A model generated the notes under the pieces. The model searched no databases. It had not been told where the DNA came from and saw only the letters and a list, made by a program, of their open reading frames with translations. The translations under genes were made by a program, and so were the position numbers. Below are positions 43,532 to 52,294 of a stretch of DNA of 64,000 nucleotides, piece by piece (the first letter of the stretch is position 1; the number at the start of each line of letters is the position of its first letter). The DNA lies in the NCBI GenBank assembly GCA_015256945.1, contig JABZLB010000012.1, positions 1 to 64,000 of the forward strand, read 5' to 3'. This DNA comes from Prevotellaceae bacterium (lineage in GTDB: Bacteria; Bacteroidota; Bacteroidia; Bacteroidales; Bacteroidaceae).

Positions 43532-45757
43532 ATGAATAAATTTTATAATTTGTTCTGTGGTATAAAAAGCATGGCAGGCTTTGTGCTTGCCATGCTGATG
43601 TGCTGCTGCCCGCAGGGCGGAAAGGCTCAGACCACAGAAGTCTTCGGTCTGAAGCAGGGCGTGAACATCGGCGACTGGCTGTCGCAAAAGGCAAACATTT
43701 CGTTTAAAGAGAGCGACGTTCAGATGCTCTCCAACCTGAAATACGACCATATCCGTATTCCCGTTGACGAAAGCAGGATGTTCAATGCCGACGGCAGCAA
43801 GAATGCAGAAAGCTTTACAAAGCTGCACACGGCTGTTGAATGGGCAAGAAAATACAATTTAAAGGTTATTGTCGACTTGCATATTCTTAACGACAATACC
43901 TCAAGCGGAAGCATGAAAAGCTTTGTCGACGATTTTGAAGACGGCCAGCCAGGCAAATGGAAACCGAACAGCAGCAGCGGTATTCAGGTCGAAATAGCCG
44001 ACAATCCTGATGCTTCAGGTATCAACAAAAGCCAGAAAGTGCTCCACATTACGCAAACCGAGGCCAGCAACTGGAAAGGTGCAGAGCGCAGGGAGGTGAT
44101 GATAACCCCCGGCGTTAAAACCTTTAAGTATATGCGTTTCAGGGTTCGGAAGAACAAAACGGGGTATATAACGTTCAAGTTCGAGGCCGAAGACGGTACC
44201 GTTGCCTATCAGGGTTACGACGTAAAAACGCCCAACCAGTGGATAGAGGCCGATGTATCGCCCTACCATAAACTGGAGGGAAAGCGGATAAGCCGCATTA
44301 CAATCAGGCCCGATAACGACCCTGCCGAACTGTGGATTGACGATATTGCCTTCAGCACAAGCCACAGCGGGTACCGCACTTCCATCAGTAAGACGCTGTG
44401 GAACGACAACAATGCACAACAGCATTTTGTTGAATTATGGCGACAAATACAGGGCGAGCTGAAGCAATATCCCAATAACCTGCTTGCCTATGAGCTGTTA
44501 AACGAACCCACTGCACCCACGGCGGTCGACTGGAATCAGCTGGCAGCCAAAGCCCTTGCGGCCATTCGAATGGAAGAACCCGACCGTAAGGTGGTCATTG
44601 GCAGCAATCTTTGGAACAACGTTACACAAGTTCCGCTCATCGAAGTTCCCGCCAACGACAAGAATATTATCCTTACTTTCCATTTCTATAACCCGCATCT
44701 GCTCACCCATTATCAGGCCTCGTGGCAGAGTTTGCTGGCTCATATCACGGCCCCCGTGCAATATCCGGGCCTGACGATAAGCGATACCGACTTCCAGACG
44801 TTAGGCGAAGCATCGCAGAAGGCGATTGATAACGAAGGCCGTACCTTCGACAAGGCTAAGATAAAAGCCCTGATAGGTCAGGCCGTTACGCGCGCGCAGG
44901 CTCTGGGTCTGGAGGTATGGTGTGGCGAATTCGGGTGCTATAACCGCACGCCTGTGCAAAGCAGGCTCCGCTGGATCGAAGATGTGGCGCAGGTTTGCCG
45001 TGAGTATGGCGTTGGCCATTGCCTGTGGAACTTCCAGGGTGGCTTTGGTTTCGTAGCTCCCGGACAGTCAAAAGTAGCCGACCCTTACATGCTGAATGCT
45101 CAGGTCGACTGGGAAAGGCTCAACATTGCATCGCTGAAAAACAATGCCGATGTGAAGGCTTTTGCCGACGAAAACACCACGGGAGCGTATGGTGCCGACA
45201 AGGCTGTCGACGGCATTTACAGCACAAGGTGGGGCGCCGGCAACAATACGGGCGCATGCAGCTGGTGGATTGACCTCGGGAAAACGTATGCCGTGAGCAT
45301 GATTTGTCCGCTTTGGGAGAACTATGCACGTCAGTATGAGGTATACATGGCTACCGAAAAGGGCGCCGACGGCATCCCCGTGTGGGGCACAATACCCGCT
45401 GTTTCACAAGACAAAAGGCTTGGCGAGTATATCCGTACTTACATTTCAGACGGTGTGGCAGCAGGTAATTATATCTCTGATCCGCATGTTTTCGATTCGC
45501 CTGTCAAGGCACGCTACATCAAAATCAAGCAGCTGAGGAGTGCCTCTGCATCATGGGGCTCGAGCCTTTGGGAAATGCAGGTTCTGGGAACGCCCGAAAA
45601 TGCCGGCACGTCAATAGGCAAAACAACAGCCTGCCACGCCGAAAACCCTGCACATGCCTGCCCGGGTATCTACACGCTGAGCGGCGTAAAGGTTCACCAG
45701 AAGCCCGCCCGTGGTGATATTTACCTTCAGGGAGGCAGGAAATATGTTATGCGATAA
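43532..45757 (+). CDS. GH5 endo-glycanase with inserted jelly-roll module, F5/8-type domain and T9SS-type tail
   Basis: 741-aa secreted enzyme. The GH5 barrel begins at GVNIGDWL (~43) and runs through HIRIPVDE and KVIVDLHIL (~119). A ~160-residue jelly-roll, CBM-like insert follows (~130-285: FVDDFEDGQPGKW ... ELWIDDIAFS), and the barrel then resumes at KTLWNDNNAQQHF. The acid/base is Glu325 in LLNEPTAP and the nucleophile Glu466 in WCGEFGCY. Residues ~530-686 are a discoidin (F5/8 type C) domain. The end (GIYTLSGVKVHQ...GGRKYVMR) resembles a T9SS sorting tail. It probably cleaves a beta-glucan at the cell surface to feed the SusC/D pair. The subfamily is not determined. Confidence 0.82.
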   Translation: MNKFYNLFCGIKSMAGFVLAMLMCCCPQGGKAQTTEVFGLKQGVNIGDWLSQKANISFKESDVQMLSNLKYDHIRIPVDESRMFNADGSKNAESFTKLHTAVEWARKYNLKVIVDLHILNDNTSSGSMKSFVDDFEDGQPGKWKPNSSSGIQVEIADNPDASGINKSQKVLHITQTEASNWKGAERREVMITPGVKTFKYMRFRVRKNKTGYITFKFEAEDGTVAYQGYDVKTPNQWIEADVSPYHKLEGKRISRITIRPDNDPAELWIDDIAFSTSHSGYRTSISKTLWNDNNAQQHFVELWRQIQGELKQYPNNLLAYELLNEPTAPTAVDWNQLAAKALAAIRMEEPDRKVVIGSNLWNNVTQVPLIEVPANDKNIILTFHFYNPHLLTHYQASWQSLLAHITAPVQYPGLTISDTDFQTLGEASQKAIDNEGRTFDKAKIKALIGQAVTRAQALGLEVWCGEFGCYNRTPVQSRLRWIEDVAQVCREYGVGHCLWNFQGGFGFVAPGQSKVADPYMLNAQVDWERLNIASLKNNADVKAFADENTTGAYGADKAVDGIYSTRWGAGNNTGACSWWIDLGKTYAVSMICPLWENYARQYEVYMATEKGADGIPVWGTIPAVSQDKRLGEYIRTYISDGVAAGNYISDPHVFDSPVKARYIKIKQLRSASASWGSSLWEMQVLGTPENAGTSIGKTTACHAENPAHACPGIYTLSGVKVHQKPARGDIYLQGGRKYVMR

Positions 45758-45771
45758 ACCAACAATATGTT

Positions 45772-48075
45772 ATGAACAAACTCATTCTTTTTATATTATC
45801 TCTGGGCTTTGCCCTTCATCTGTCAGCCGAAAAACGTCCCGATTATACCAACTCCAGACTGCCGGTTGAGCGTCGTGTAAGCGATTTGATGGCACGAATG
45901 ACCCCTGAAGAGAAGGTGGCACAGATGTGTCAGTATGTAGGTATAAGCCATATGGTAGGGGCTAAACAGCAGCTTACGCCGCAGGAACTGGCCAAAAGCG
46001 ATGCCTCCGGCTTCTATCCCGGCGTTACGGTTGAGGATATTCGCGAGATGACGCGCAAGGGACTTATAGGCTCTTTTCTCCATGTGGTAACGGCCGAAGA
46101 GGCTAATTACCTGCAGACGCTGGCACAGCAGAGCCGGCTTAAGATACCTTTGTTCATTGCTATTGACGCTTTACACGGCAACGGACTGTACAAAGGGGCT
46201 ACCGTTTACCCTACGCCCATTGGCCAGGCAGCCACTTTTGCGCCAGCCATGGTTGAAGAAATGTCGCGACAAACGGCCGTCGAGATGCGTGCCTGTGGTA
46301 TGCACTGGGCCTTCGCGCCCAACGTAGAGGTGGCGCGTGACTTGCGGTGGGGGCGCGTTGGTGAAACGTTTGGTGAAGACCCTTACCTCATAGGGCTTAT
46401 GGGAAAAGCTACTGTTCGCGGACTGCAGACGTCGAAAATAGACGGTAACGACAAAGTATTGGCCTGTGTAAAACACTTTATTGGCGGAAGCTTAACCACA
46501 AACGGCATCAACGGATCGCCGGCAGACATGTCCGATCGCATGCTGCGCGAGGTGTTTCTACCGCCTTTTCGCGAGGCCGTTGATGCAGGATGCGAAACCC
46601 TTATGCCTTCGCACAACGACCTGAACGGCATTCCTTGTCACGGAAATAAATGGTTGTTGAACGACCTTCTGCGCAAGGAGATGGGCTTTAAAGGCATTAT
46701 TGTAAGCGACTGGCTGGACGTAGAGCGGCTGAATACTTTCCATAAGGTAGTGCCTACAAAGGACGAAGCCTACCTCATGGGCTTTGAAGCGGGCATCGAT
46801 GTGCACATGCACGGGCCGGGTTTTGCCGAAAGTGTGTTGAAGGCTCTGAACGAAGGGCGCATAGATATGAAAACCATTGACGAACGGGTAGCCAAAATCT
46901 TAGAGATGAAATTCAGGTTAGGCCTGTTCGAAAATCCTTTTGTCAACCTGAAATCCATCCCCAAAAAGGTGTTCACGCCTGAACACAGGCAAACCGCTCT
47001 CGACATGGCGCGCCGCAGTATAGTGCTGTTAAAGAACGAAAACAGCCTGTTGCCGTTGCAGAAAGGTCGTTATAAGAAGATATTTGTAACGGGCCATAAC
47101 GCCGACAATCAGTCGATATTGGGCGACTGGAGCTTCGAACAGCCTGAGGAAAATGTGTCTACTATCCTCGAAGGCATAAAGGCAGCCGACCCCGATGCCG
47201 CCGTCGATTATCAGGACGTTGGGCGCAATGTGCAGGGACTTACAAAACAGCAGATAGCCGAAGCCGTCAGCAGGGCAAAACAAGCAGAGCTTGCCATACT
47301 TGTCGTTGGCGAAAATTCGATGCGCTATCATTGGAAAGAGAAGACGTGTGGAGAGAATAGCGACCGTTACGAACTGACGTTGCCGGGTCGTCAGGAGCAG
47401 CTGGTCGAGGCCGTTGCAGCCACGGGTGTACCTACAATTGTGGTGTTGGTGAACGGCCGTCCGCTCACGGTCGAATGGATTTCCAGCCATATCCCTGCTG
47501 TCATTGAGGCGTGGGAACCGGGCCTTTATGGCGGACAGGCCGTAGGCGAAATACTGTATGGCAAGGTGTCGCCGTCGGCAAAGCTGCCCGTTACCATACC
47601 AAGAGGCGCAGGCCAGATTGGCTGTTACTACAACCATAAGTATTGTGCCTACCGCTTTCCATATGCTACGGGCAAGACGTCGCCGCTGTACGAGTTTGGC
47701 TTTGGCCTCAGTTATACCACGTTTAAATATTCAAAACCACGCCTTTCGGCATCGGTCATATCGCCCTCCGACAGCGTAAGGGTAAGCGTAGACGTGACCA
47801 ATACAGGAAGCATTGACGCCGAAGAGGTGCCCCAGCTTTACATACGCGACGACGTTAGCTCGGCTACACGCCCCGTGAAAGAGCTGAAAGGCTTTGAGCG
47901 TATTTCCCTGAAGGCAGGCGAAACCAAAACGGTTTCGTTCCTCATTACGCCGCAGTCGCTCGCCTATTACGATGCCAGCATGAAGTATGGTGTTGAGCCA
48001 GGCACCTTCACTGTGATGACAGGCAGCTCCTCGCGCGACAAAGACCTCCAGACAATTCGCCTTACGGTGAGGTAA
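45772..48075 (+). CDS. GH3 beta-glucosidase (BglX-like)
   Basis: 767-aa exported enzyme (signal peptide cleaved after LSA, ~residue 19, no lipobox). The GH3 N-terminal barrel has FIAIDALHGNGLY, GRVGETFGEDPYL and KHFIGG; the predicted nucleophile is Asp313 in GIIVSDWLDV. The C-terminal alpha/beta domain (SIVLLKNENSLLPL, WEPGLYGGQAVGEILYG) and a FN3-like domain (PRPVKEL-type VKELKGFERI) complete the usual three-domain plan. It releases terminal beta-linked glucose from imported oligosaccharides in the periplasm. It starts 14 nt after the GH5 gene and is the last gene of the PUL before a terminator. Confidence 0.9.
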   Translation: MNKLILFILSLGFALHLSAEKRPDYTNSRLPVERRVSDLMARMTPEEKVAQMCQYVGISHMVGAKQQLTPQELAKSDASGFYPGVTVEDIREMTRKGLIGSFLHVVTAEEANYLQTLAQQSRLKIPLFIAIDALHGNGLYKGATVYPTPIGQAATFAPAMVEEMSRQTAVEMRACGMHWAFAPNVEVARDLRWGRVGETFGEDPYLIGLMGKATVRGLQTSKIDGNDKVLACVKHFIGGSLTTNGINGSPADMSDRMLREVFLPPFREAVDAGCETLMPSHNDLNGIPCHGNKWLLNDLLRKEMGFKGIIVSDWLDVERLNTFHKVVPTKDEAYLMGFEAGIDVHMHGPGFAESVLKALNEGRIDMKTIDERVAKILEMKFRLGLFENPFVNLKSIPKKVFTPEHRQTALDMARRSIVLLKNENSLLPLQKGRYKKIFVTGHNADNQSILGDWSFEQPEENVSTILEGIKAADPDAAVDYQDVGRNVQGLTKQQIAEAVSRAKQAELAILVVGENSMRYHWKEKTCGENSDRYELTLPGRQEQLVEAVAATGVPTIVVLVNGRPLTVEWISSHIPAVIEAWEPGLYGGQAVGEILYGKVSPSAKLPVTIPRGAGQIGCYYNHKYCAYRFPYATGKTSPLYEFGFGLSYTTFKYSKPRLSASVISPSDSVRVSVDVTNTGSIDAEEVPQLYIRDDVSSATRPVKELKGFERISLKAGETKTVSFLITPQSLAYYDASMKYGVEPGTFTVMTGSSSRDKDLQTIRLTVR

Positions 48076-48165
48076 AATAGTATGTAGTGGTATCTTCTTA
48101 GCCCTCTAAATGAGGACGCACCAGGGGCCTGAACCCGGGTGTACCCAATTTTATGATGAAAAAGT

Positions 48166-48215
48166 ATCCTCCTGAATGTGTATATTTTCTATACATATTC
48201 AGGAGGATTTTTATT
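48166..48215 (+). terminator. PUL terminator
   Basis: A 19-bp stem with one G-T wobble (from ATCCTCCTGAATGTGTATA), a 5-nt loop and a following TTTTTATTTT. It is about 90 nt after the GH3 stop. The rest of the gap to 48320 shows nothing else. Confidence 0.9.
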
Positions 48216-48319
48216 TTGTCTGCTTTGCCTTTATGGCGTAGAATATCCCTGATGGCTGCTGTTTGTAACTTCCTTTCCATCTGGTTGTTTCTCGTATTAT
48301 GATGAAACGTTGAGGTTCG

Positions 48320-48657
48320 GCAGCTGTCAGCAGCGTTGTTGACGGCCGCCGAACGCATGGTATGACGGCCGTGGTATGCGTTGCTGACGGCCGCCGAACG
48401 ATGACGATTACATCGTACACGTGCCCCCTAAGTTAGGGGGTTGGGGGTCTGAACCATCGTAATGTCCAATTAAATAAAGCGTAAACGTAAAGGAAGCGTA
48501 ATTACATCTTTGCCTGAAGTATGTAATAGGCAATACCCTGCACGTTTTTCTCGTGCGCAGAATATGCCCTTGTAAGGATGCAGTTAGAGGTTGGAGGAGG
48601 GGCGTTCAGACCCCCAGCCCCCTAACTTAGGGGGCTTGAGTACACCGAACAGGGGGC
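48320..48657. repeat. 338-bp direct repeat, copy B
   Basis: Second copy of 33597-33934 in the same orientation, aligned without indels. It lies in the convergent gap between the GH3 terminator and the stop of the FISUMP-glycosidase gene at 48682, ending 24 bp before that stop. Together the two copies bracket the whole GH5/GH3 PUL. Confidence 0.9.
48423..48635. mobile_element. MITE-like element with 32-bp terminal inverted repeats, copy B
   Basis: Ends 48423-48454 and 48604-48635 are inverted repeats with a single mismatch in 32, better matched than in copy A. The interior is non-coding and near-identical to copy A. The better-preserved ends suggest that this copy is younger or closer to the parent sequence. 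Confidence 0.6.
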
Positions 48658-48681
48658 TTGTGCACACCGGAAAAAACGTTA

Positions 48682-50790
48682 TTATCGTTCCTTTAGCATA
48701 ATAATGCTGGTGGCAGGAACTGTATATTGTAAATGGGTTGCACCGTTCACATGGCCCACAACGGGCAGTAGCGCGTCGTCGTAAGGCAGTTCGGCAGCGA
48801 GGTAACGGTAGGCATCGAAGGTGCCCGACGTGCTGCGGTAGCTGTTATTCAGGCTGATGGTATACGACGTATCATCGGGATTGGCGAATACGTACACCCA
48901 TTTGCCGTCGGTGTTCTTAAATGCTGAGGCCGTAAGATTGCCCTGACTGGTGGCAATGGGGTATGTCATGGCACCGGGACGCACATGGCGGGTGAGCATG
49001 CTGTAAGCGTAATACTGCGGCCGCGGCTCGTAATCGTACTTCAGTTTATTGTAGTAAGGCTCGCTGCGATAAGCATTTTTTACATACCTCCACATCCCAA
49101 TCTGCTGCATAGAAGGGTAGCTGTCGTAGGCACTATACCAGGAATCGAAGAGCTGCCAGTAGCTGCAGCCGCTGGCTCCGTTGTTTAAGAAGTTCAGCAC
49201 AAGGCGGTCGATGAGTATGCCCCGCCTGTAAAAGTCGATGTCGGTTTGGCGTGCAGCCGCTACGGTTCGGTTGCTTCCGAACTCGCCTACAAAGTGTTTT
49301 CTGCCCACGGCACGGGCTAAATCAACGTTGGTTCTTTCCCAGGCACCTATCTCTGCGTTCGTATTCTCGTAGCCGAACTTATAGCAATGGGTGTTGAATA
49401 TGCCCGCAACGTCGGCCGTCCGCGTGCAGGCCTCTCTCAAAAACTGTACGTCGGTGTCGATATTGTCACTTAAATTGAGCGATATTTTATGAGCAATGCC
49501 CATGCGTTGCAGCTGTGCAGCTATCTTGTGACAGACGGAAGCGTAGCCCTCTGCCGTCATCCTCTGCCAGTGACCGGGGTAGAAATTGGGTTCGTTGATG
49601 GGGGTAAGCATCTTCACGCACGTGTAATGTTTCGTGTCGATTAAGTGTTTTGCAAGGATGGCACAGTTCTCAGCCCACTCGTTATAGTCTTTAGGGACGA
49701 AGAGCCAGTTGCCTGTTTGTCCACCCGCCATCCAGGTATTGACCGACGCTCCCCAGAAAACGAGCGTCACTTCAGCACCTGTTTCTTCGGCCAAATCAAG
49801 TTCCTTGTACAGTGCCTGCATTTCGGGGGTGTTGAAATTCAGCGCATCCCAGTTGGTGGTATTGGGGTCGTTGTTGTCGTTTACCGGCTCAAACCACTGT
49901 GAAAGCACCCATACCCGGAAGTTGTGCGGGCGCATTTTCTTCACCCTTGGCACAATAATACTGTCCCAGTCGGCAGGCCTGGCACCATCGTTTTTAGCCA
50001 TACAGGCGGTGAGAAAATGAGGGTCAAACTCGACGCCTATGCCCTGAAGGGGCGTTCCTGTGGGGCTTTCCACGTTTAAAGACAGGGCTTTTGTTTGGGG
50101 CTGATGGGCCACGGGGCGAATACAAAAGCCCAAATCGCGCATGTTTTCCTGCAGTTTTCGTTCACCGTTTTTAAAGCCGAGAAACTGCGCCTTCGAAACC
50201 GTGGTGGCAGAATTGGCCGACCAGTAGAAACCGCATGTGCCTGTATTGTCGTGGGTTGAGCCGTTAAGCATGTTGCCTGCTGCGGGCAGAAATATGCTGT
50301 TGCCGTTGGTTCCCGTAACGGTGTAGCCTTGGGTGTCGTTGTAACGGCTCCATGTCCACGTGCAGTTATCGACGAGTTCCTGCAGCTGTGCCGCCGTAGG
50401 CAAGGCCCACTGGCTGCCTAAAGCCTCGGTTGCCCCGTCGTTGCGACCTGCCGAAATGTTCGTGCCGAGGCTCACGTAATGGCCTGCAATATAATGTTTA
50501 TAGTTTTGCTGGGTGAAGCTTGTTTTCGTTGAGGCTTCGCCCCAGGCAAAGAAATCGCCGCTTTCATCGGGGTAAACGGCTCCCAGATTGCAGCTTGCCC
50601 ACAGTGTATGGCTTGGCAAGGCCAGGTCGACGGCGCTCAAACGGTCGTCGGCAAACGTAATGCGGGCAATGGAATTTATGGGTATAGCTTTCATGCCGCC
50701 GCTGGCAGGACGGATAACTAATTGGGTTTGGGCTGCCGTGTTTAAGCATAGAAAGGCAGCTATGGCAATGGTAAGAATATGTTTTTTCAT
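48682..50790 (-). CDS. FISUMP domain fused to a clan GH-A glycoside hydrolase
   Basis: 702-aa secreted protein (signal peptide MKKHILTIAIAAFLCLNTAA). After a short beta segment (PINSIARITF) comes a FISUMP-type domain at ~53-226 (VDLALPSHTLWASCNLGA, GTCGFYWSAN, LGFCIRPV). Residues ~235-700 are a (beta/alpha)8 glycosidase of the GH5/GH39/GH30 kind with Glu400 in PINEPNFYPG as likely acid/base and Glu503 in FVGEFGSNR as likely nucleophile. A C-terminal beta domain follows. The fusion is unusual. The family is unsettled, as is the substrate. It is the last gene of a minus-strand group with two other FISUMP-related proteins. Confidence 0.7.
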   Translation of the reverse strand: MKKHILTIAIAAFLCLNTAAQTQLVIRPASGGMKAIPINSIARITFADDRLSAVDLALPSHTLWASCNLGAVYPDESGDFFAWGEASTKTSFTQQNYKHYIAGHYVSLGTNISAGRNDGATEALGSQWALPTAAQLQELVDNCTWTWSRYNDTQGYTVTGTNGNSIFLPAAGNMLNGSTHDNTGTCGFYWSANSATTVSKAQFLGFKNGERKLQENMRDLGFCIRPVAHQPQTKALSLNVESPTGTPLQGIGVEFDPHFLTACMAKNDGARPADWDSIIVPRVKKMRPHNFRVWVLSQWFEPVNDNNDPNTTNWDALNFNTPEMQALYKELDLAEETGAEVTLVFWGASVNTWMAGGQTGNWLFVPKDYNEWAENCAILAKHLIDTKHYTCVKMLTPINEPNFYPGHWQRMTAEGYASVCHKIAAQLQRMGIAHKISLNLSDNIDTDVQFLREACTRTADVAGIFNTHCYKFGYENTNAEIGAWERTNVDLARAVGRKHFVGEFGSNRTVAAARQTDIDFYRRGILIDRLVLNFLNNGASGCSYWQLFDSWYSAYDSYPSMQQIGMWRYVKNAYRSEPYYNKLKYDYEPRPQYYAYSMLTRHVRPGAMTYPIATSQGNLTASAFKNTDGKWVYVFANPDDTSYTISLNNSYRSTSGTFDAYRYLAAELPYDDALLPVVGHVNGATHLQYTVPATSIIMLKER

Positions 50791-50867
50791 CGTAATTCGG
50801 ACGAATGTTTAGGGTATGGCGAATGGAATATTCGAAAAAAGCCGTGTTCTTAAAATCGTTTTTCGGA

Positions 50868-51563
50868 TTATTTTACCGGACGGATGGGCAGGCCTGAGAA
50901 CCTGTTCTCGTAGTCGATAGCACGTTTTGCAGTACTGATTTCTAAAGTAAAGGCTTCGAAATCGCTCCTGTCGGCAAGGGCCGAAGCCCAGAAATATCCT
51001 GTTGTTCCCTTGTTCTCGGTATTGCTGTCAACGCGTTTCCCGGCGGCAGGCAAAAATATTTTGTTGCCGTTAGGGCCGGTAACCGTGTATCCTGCCACGC
51101 CGTTGGTGACGTTCCAGGCCCACGAACATTTCTTTAAAAGCTCGTCTATCTGTTCCTTTGTAGGTATTTTCCAGGGCTGTCCCAGCTGCGATGCGGCCCC
51201 ATCGTAAGCGGTAGCGGCGATGTTTTCGAGTGTTTCTTCATAGGGATAAGTGCCGTGTACCTGGTCGTAGAGGGTGTATTGCGACAGGCTATACATGGTT
51301 TTGTCGCTCTTTTCGCCCCATGCAAAGTAGGCGCCGTCGTCCTCGGGGTGGAGCGCTCCCACGTTACACGAGCCCCATTGTGTGCCTGAAGGCAGACCCA
51401 AATCGACGGCTTCTATTCCCCCTTCGTCAAATTCTATTACTCCGCCTTGCTGTAAAGTGTAGGTGGTTGTGTTGCCGTTGACGTCGCGAATAATCATTTT
51501 GGTTTGTGCATGCAGGGCCATGGCAGCTGCGAGCATGATGAACATGGTGAGGAAATGTTTCAT
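50868..51563 (-). CDS. Secreted FISUMP-domain protein
   Basis: 231-aa secreted protein with signal peptide MKHFLTMFIMLAAAMALHA. A short beta prefix (TTTYTLQQGGVIEFDEGG) leads into one FISUMP domain (VDLGLPSGTQWGSCNVGA, PYFAWGE-like YFAWGEKSDKT, KIFLPAAGKR, GLPIRPVK) that reaches the C-terminus. It closely resembles the N-terminal third of the FISUMP-glycosidase downstream. The ATG at 51563 overlaps the upstream stop codon (ATGA), so translation is coupled; the ORF could extend upstream to 51683 but that would overlap the neighbour heavily. Binding function presumed, ligand unknown. Confidence 0.7.
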   Translation of the reverse strand: MKHFLTMFIMLAAAMALHAQTKMIIRDVNGNTTTYTLQQGGVIEFDEGGIEAVDLGLPSGTQWGSCNVGALHPEDDGAYFAWGEKSDKTMYSLSQYTLYDQVHGTYPYEETLENIAATAYDGAASQLGQPWKIPTKEQIDELLKKCSWAWNVTNGVAGYTVTGPNGNKIFLPAAGKRVDSNTENKGTTGYFWASALADRSDFEAFTLEISTAKRAIDYENRFSGLPIRPVK

Positions 51564-52093
51564 GGCAGGGTGATTTTCAGGGTTGATTGTGCGGCTTTTA
51601 TCACGATAATCGGCTTGCCGCTCAGTTGGTATTCTGCTGCCGAACCGAGCCTGATGCAGAGCGTTCCCCGGCTGTCGGTGCATAACGTATGCAGCAACCG
51701 GCCGTCGATGGTGTACAGTTTTACGGGTTCTTGGGGTGTTGTGCCTTCAATTTTTATGCCTTCAGGCGTGACGGTGATGAGGCTGTGGCCCTGTCCCTGC
51801 TGTGTGACAGAGCCGATATTGTCGGGTACAGCTTCGAACGTAATGCGGTCAACGTCGGCCAGGGGATAGGTAACGGCAGCGTCGTTTGTGCTTAACAGCA
51901 GTTCGGTTTCATGGTAAGTTATCCTGGGTTTTGCCGAAAGGGCGTAGGAAATACTCCCTCCCTGTTTTTTCCAGATGGTGATTTGCATGTCGGCTGCCAC
52001 CGCCGTTGCCGATATTCCGGCCCATAGAAGCAGCGTGACGCCGATGTACTTTATCAGCGAAAACATCCGGATGTGGCACTTATTCATGTTCAT
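51560..52093 (-). CDS. Small secreted protein with T9SS-like tail
   Basis: 177-aa secreted protein (start 52093 or 52087; hydrophobic signal LIKYIGVTLLLWAGISATAVA). The middle (SYALSAKPRITYHETELLL ... YPLADVDRITFEA) resembles the short beta prefix of the two FISUMP proteins downstream. The end (VKLYTIDGRLLHTL ... LSGKPIIVIKAA) resembles a T9SS sorting tail. It overlaps the next gene by ATGA. No family recognised; it may be a stand-alone version of the shared beta prefix. Confidence 0.55.
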   Translation of the reverse strand: MNMNKCHIRMFSLIKYIGVTLLLWAGISATAVAADMQITIWKKQGGSISYALSAKPRITYHETELLLSTNDAAVTYPLADVDRITFEAVPDNIGSVTQQGQGHSLITVTPEGIKIEGTTPQEPVKLYTIDGRLLHTLCTDSRGTLCIRLGSAAEYQLSGKPIIVIKAAQSTLKITLP

Positions 52094-52114
52094 AGCATTG
52101 TTTTTTAATTGAAA

Positions 52115-52158
52115 ACACCCCACGCATACAACCGTACGGGCTGTTTGCTGTGGGGTGT
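52115..52158 (-). terminator. Hairpin after the 437-aa FISUMP gene
   Basis: Stem ACACCCCAC/GTGGGGTGT with an inner CCGTACGG palindrome, followed on the minus strand by TTTTCAATT. It separates the 437-aa gene (52295) from the following three-gene group, so these may be distinct transcripts or differ in level. Confidence 0.65.
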
Positions 52159-52294
52159 ATTGTACGACAGTTATTGGGCTAAAACGCAATGAAAACCATA
52201 TATTGCCTTATACATGTCGCGTTTATTGAATGATGAAAAAGCTTTTTTCAGCGTTTCAAACGGGGCTTCCCGCAACCGGTTCAGCCCGTGCAGA

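Noticed and set aside
48423..48635. Ordinary terminator pair rather than an element
   Set aside because: The inverted ends are 213 bp apart, lack T tracts and recur with the interior at 33700-33912, so a repeat element explains them better.
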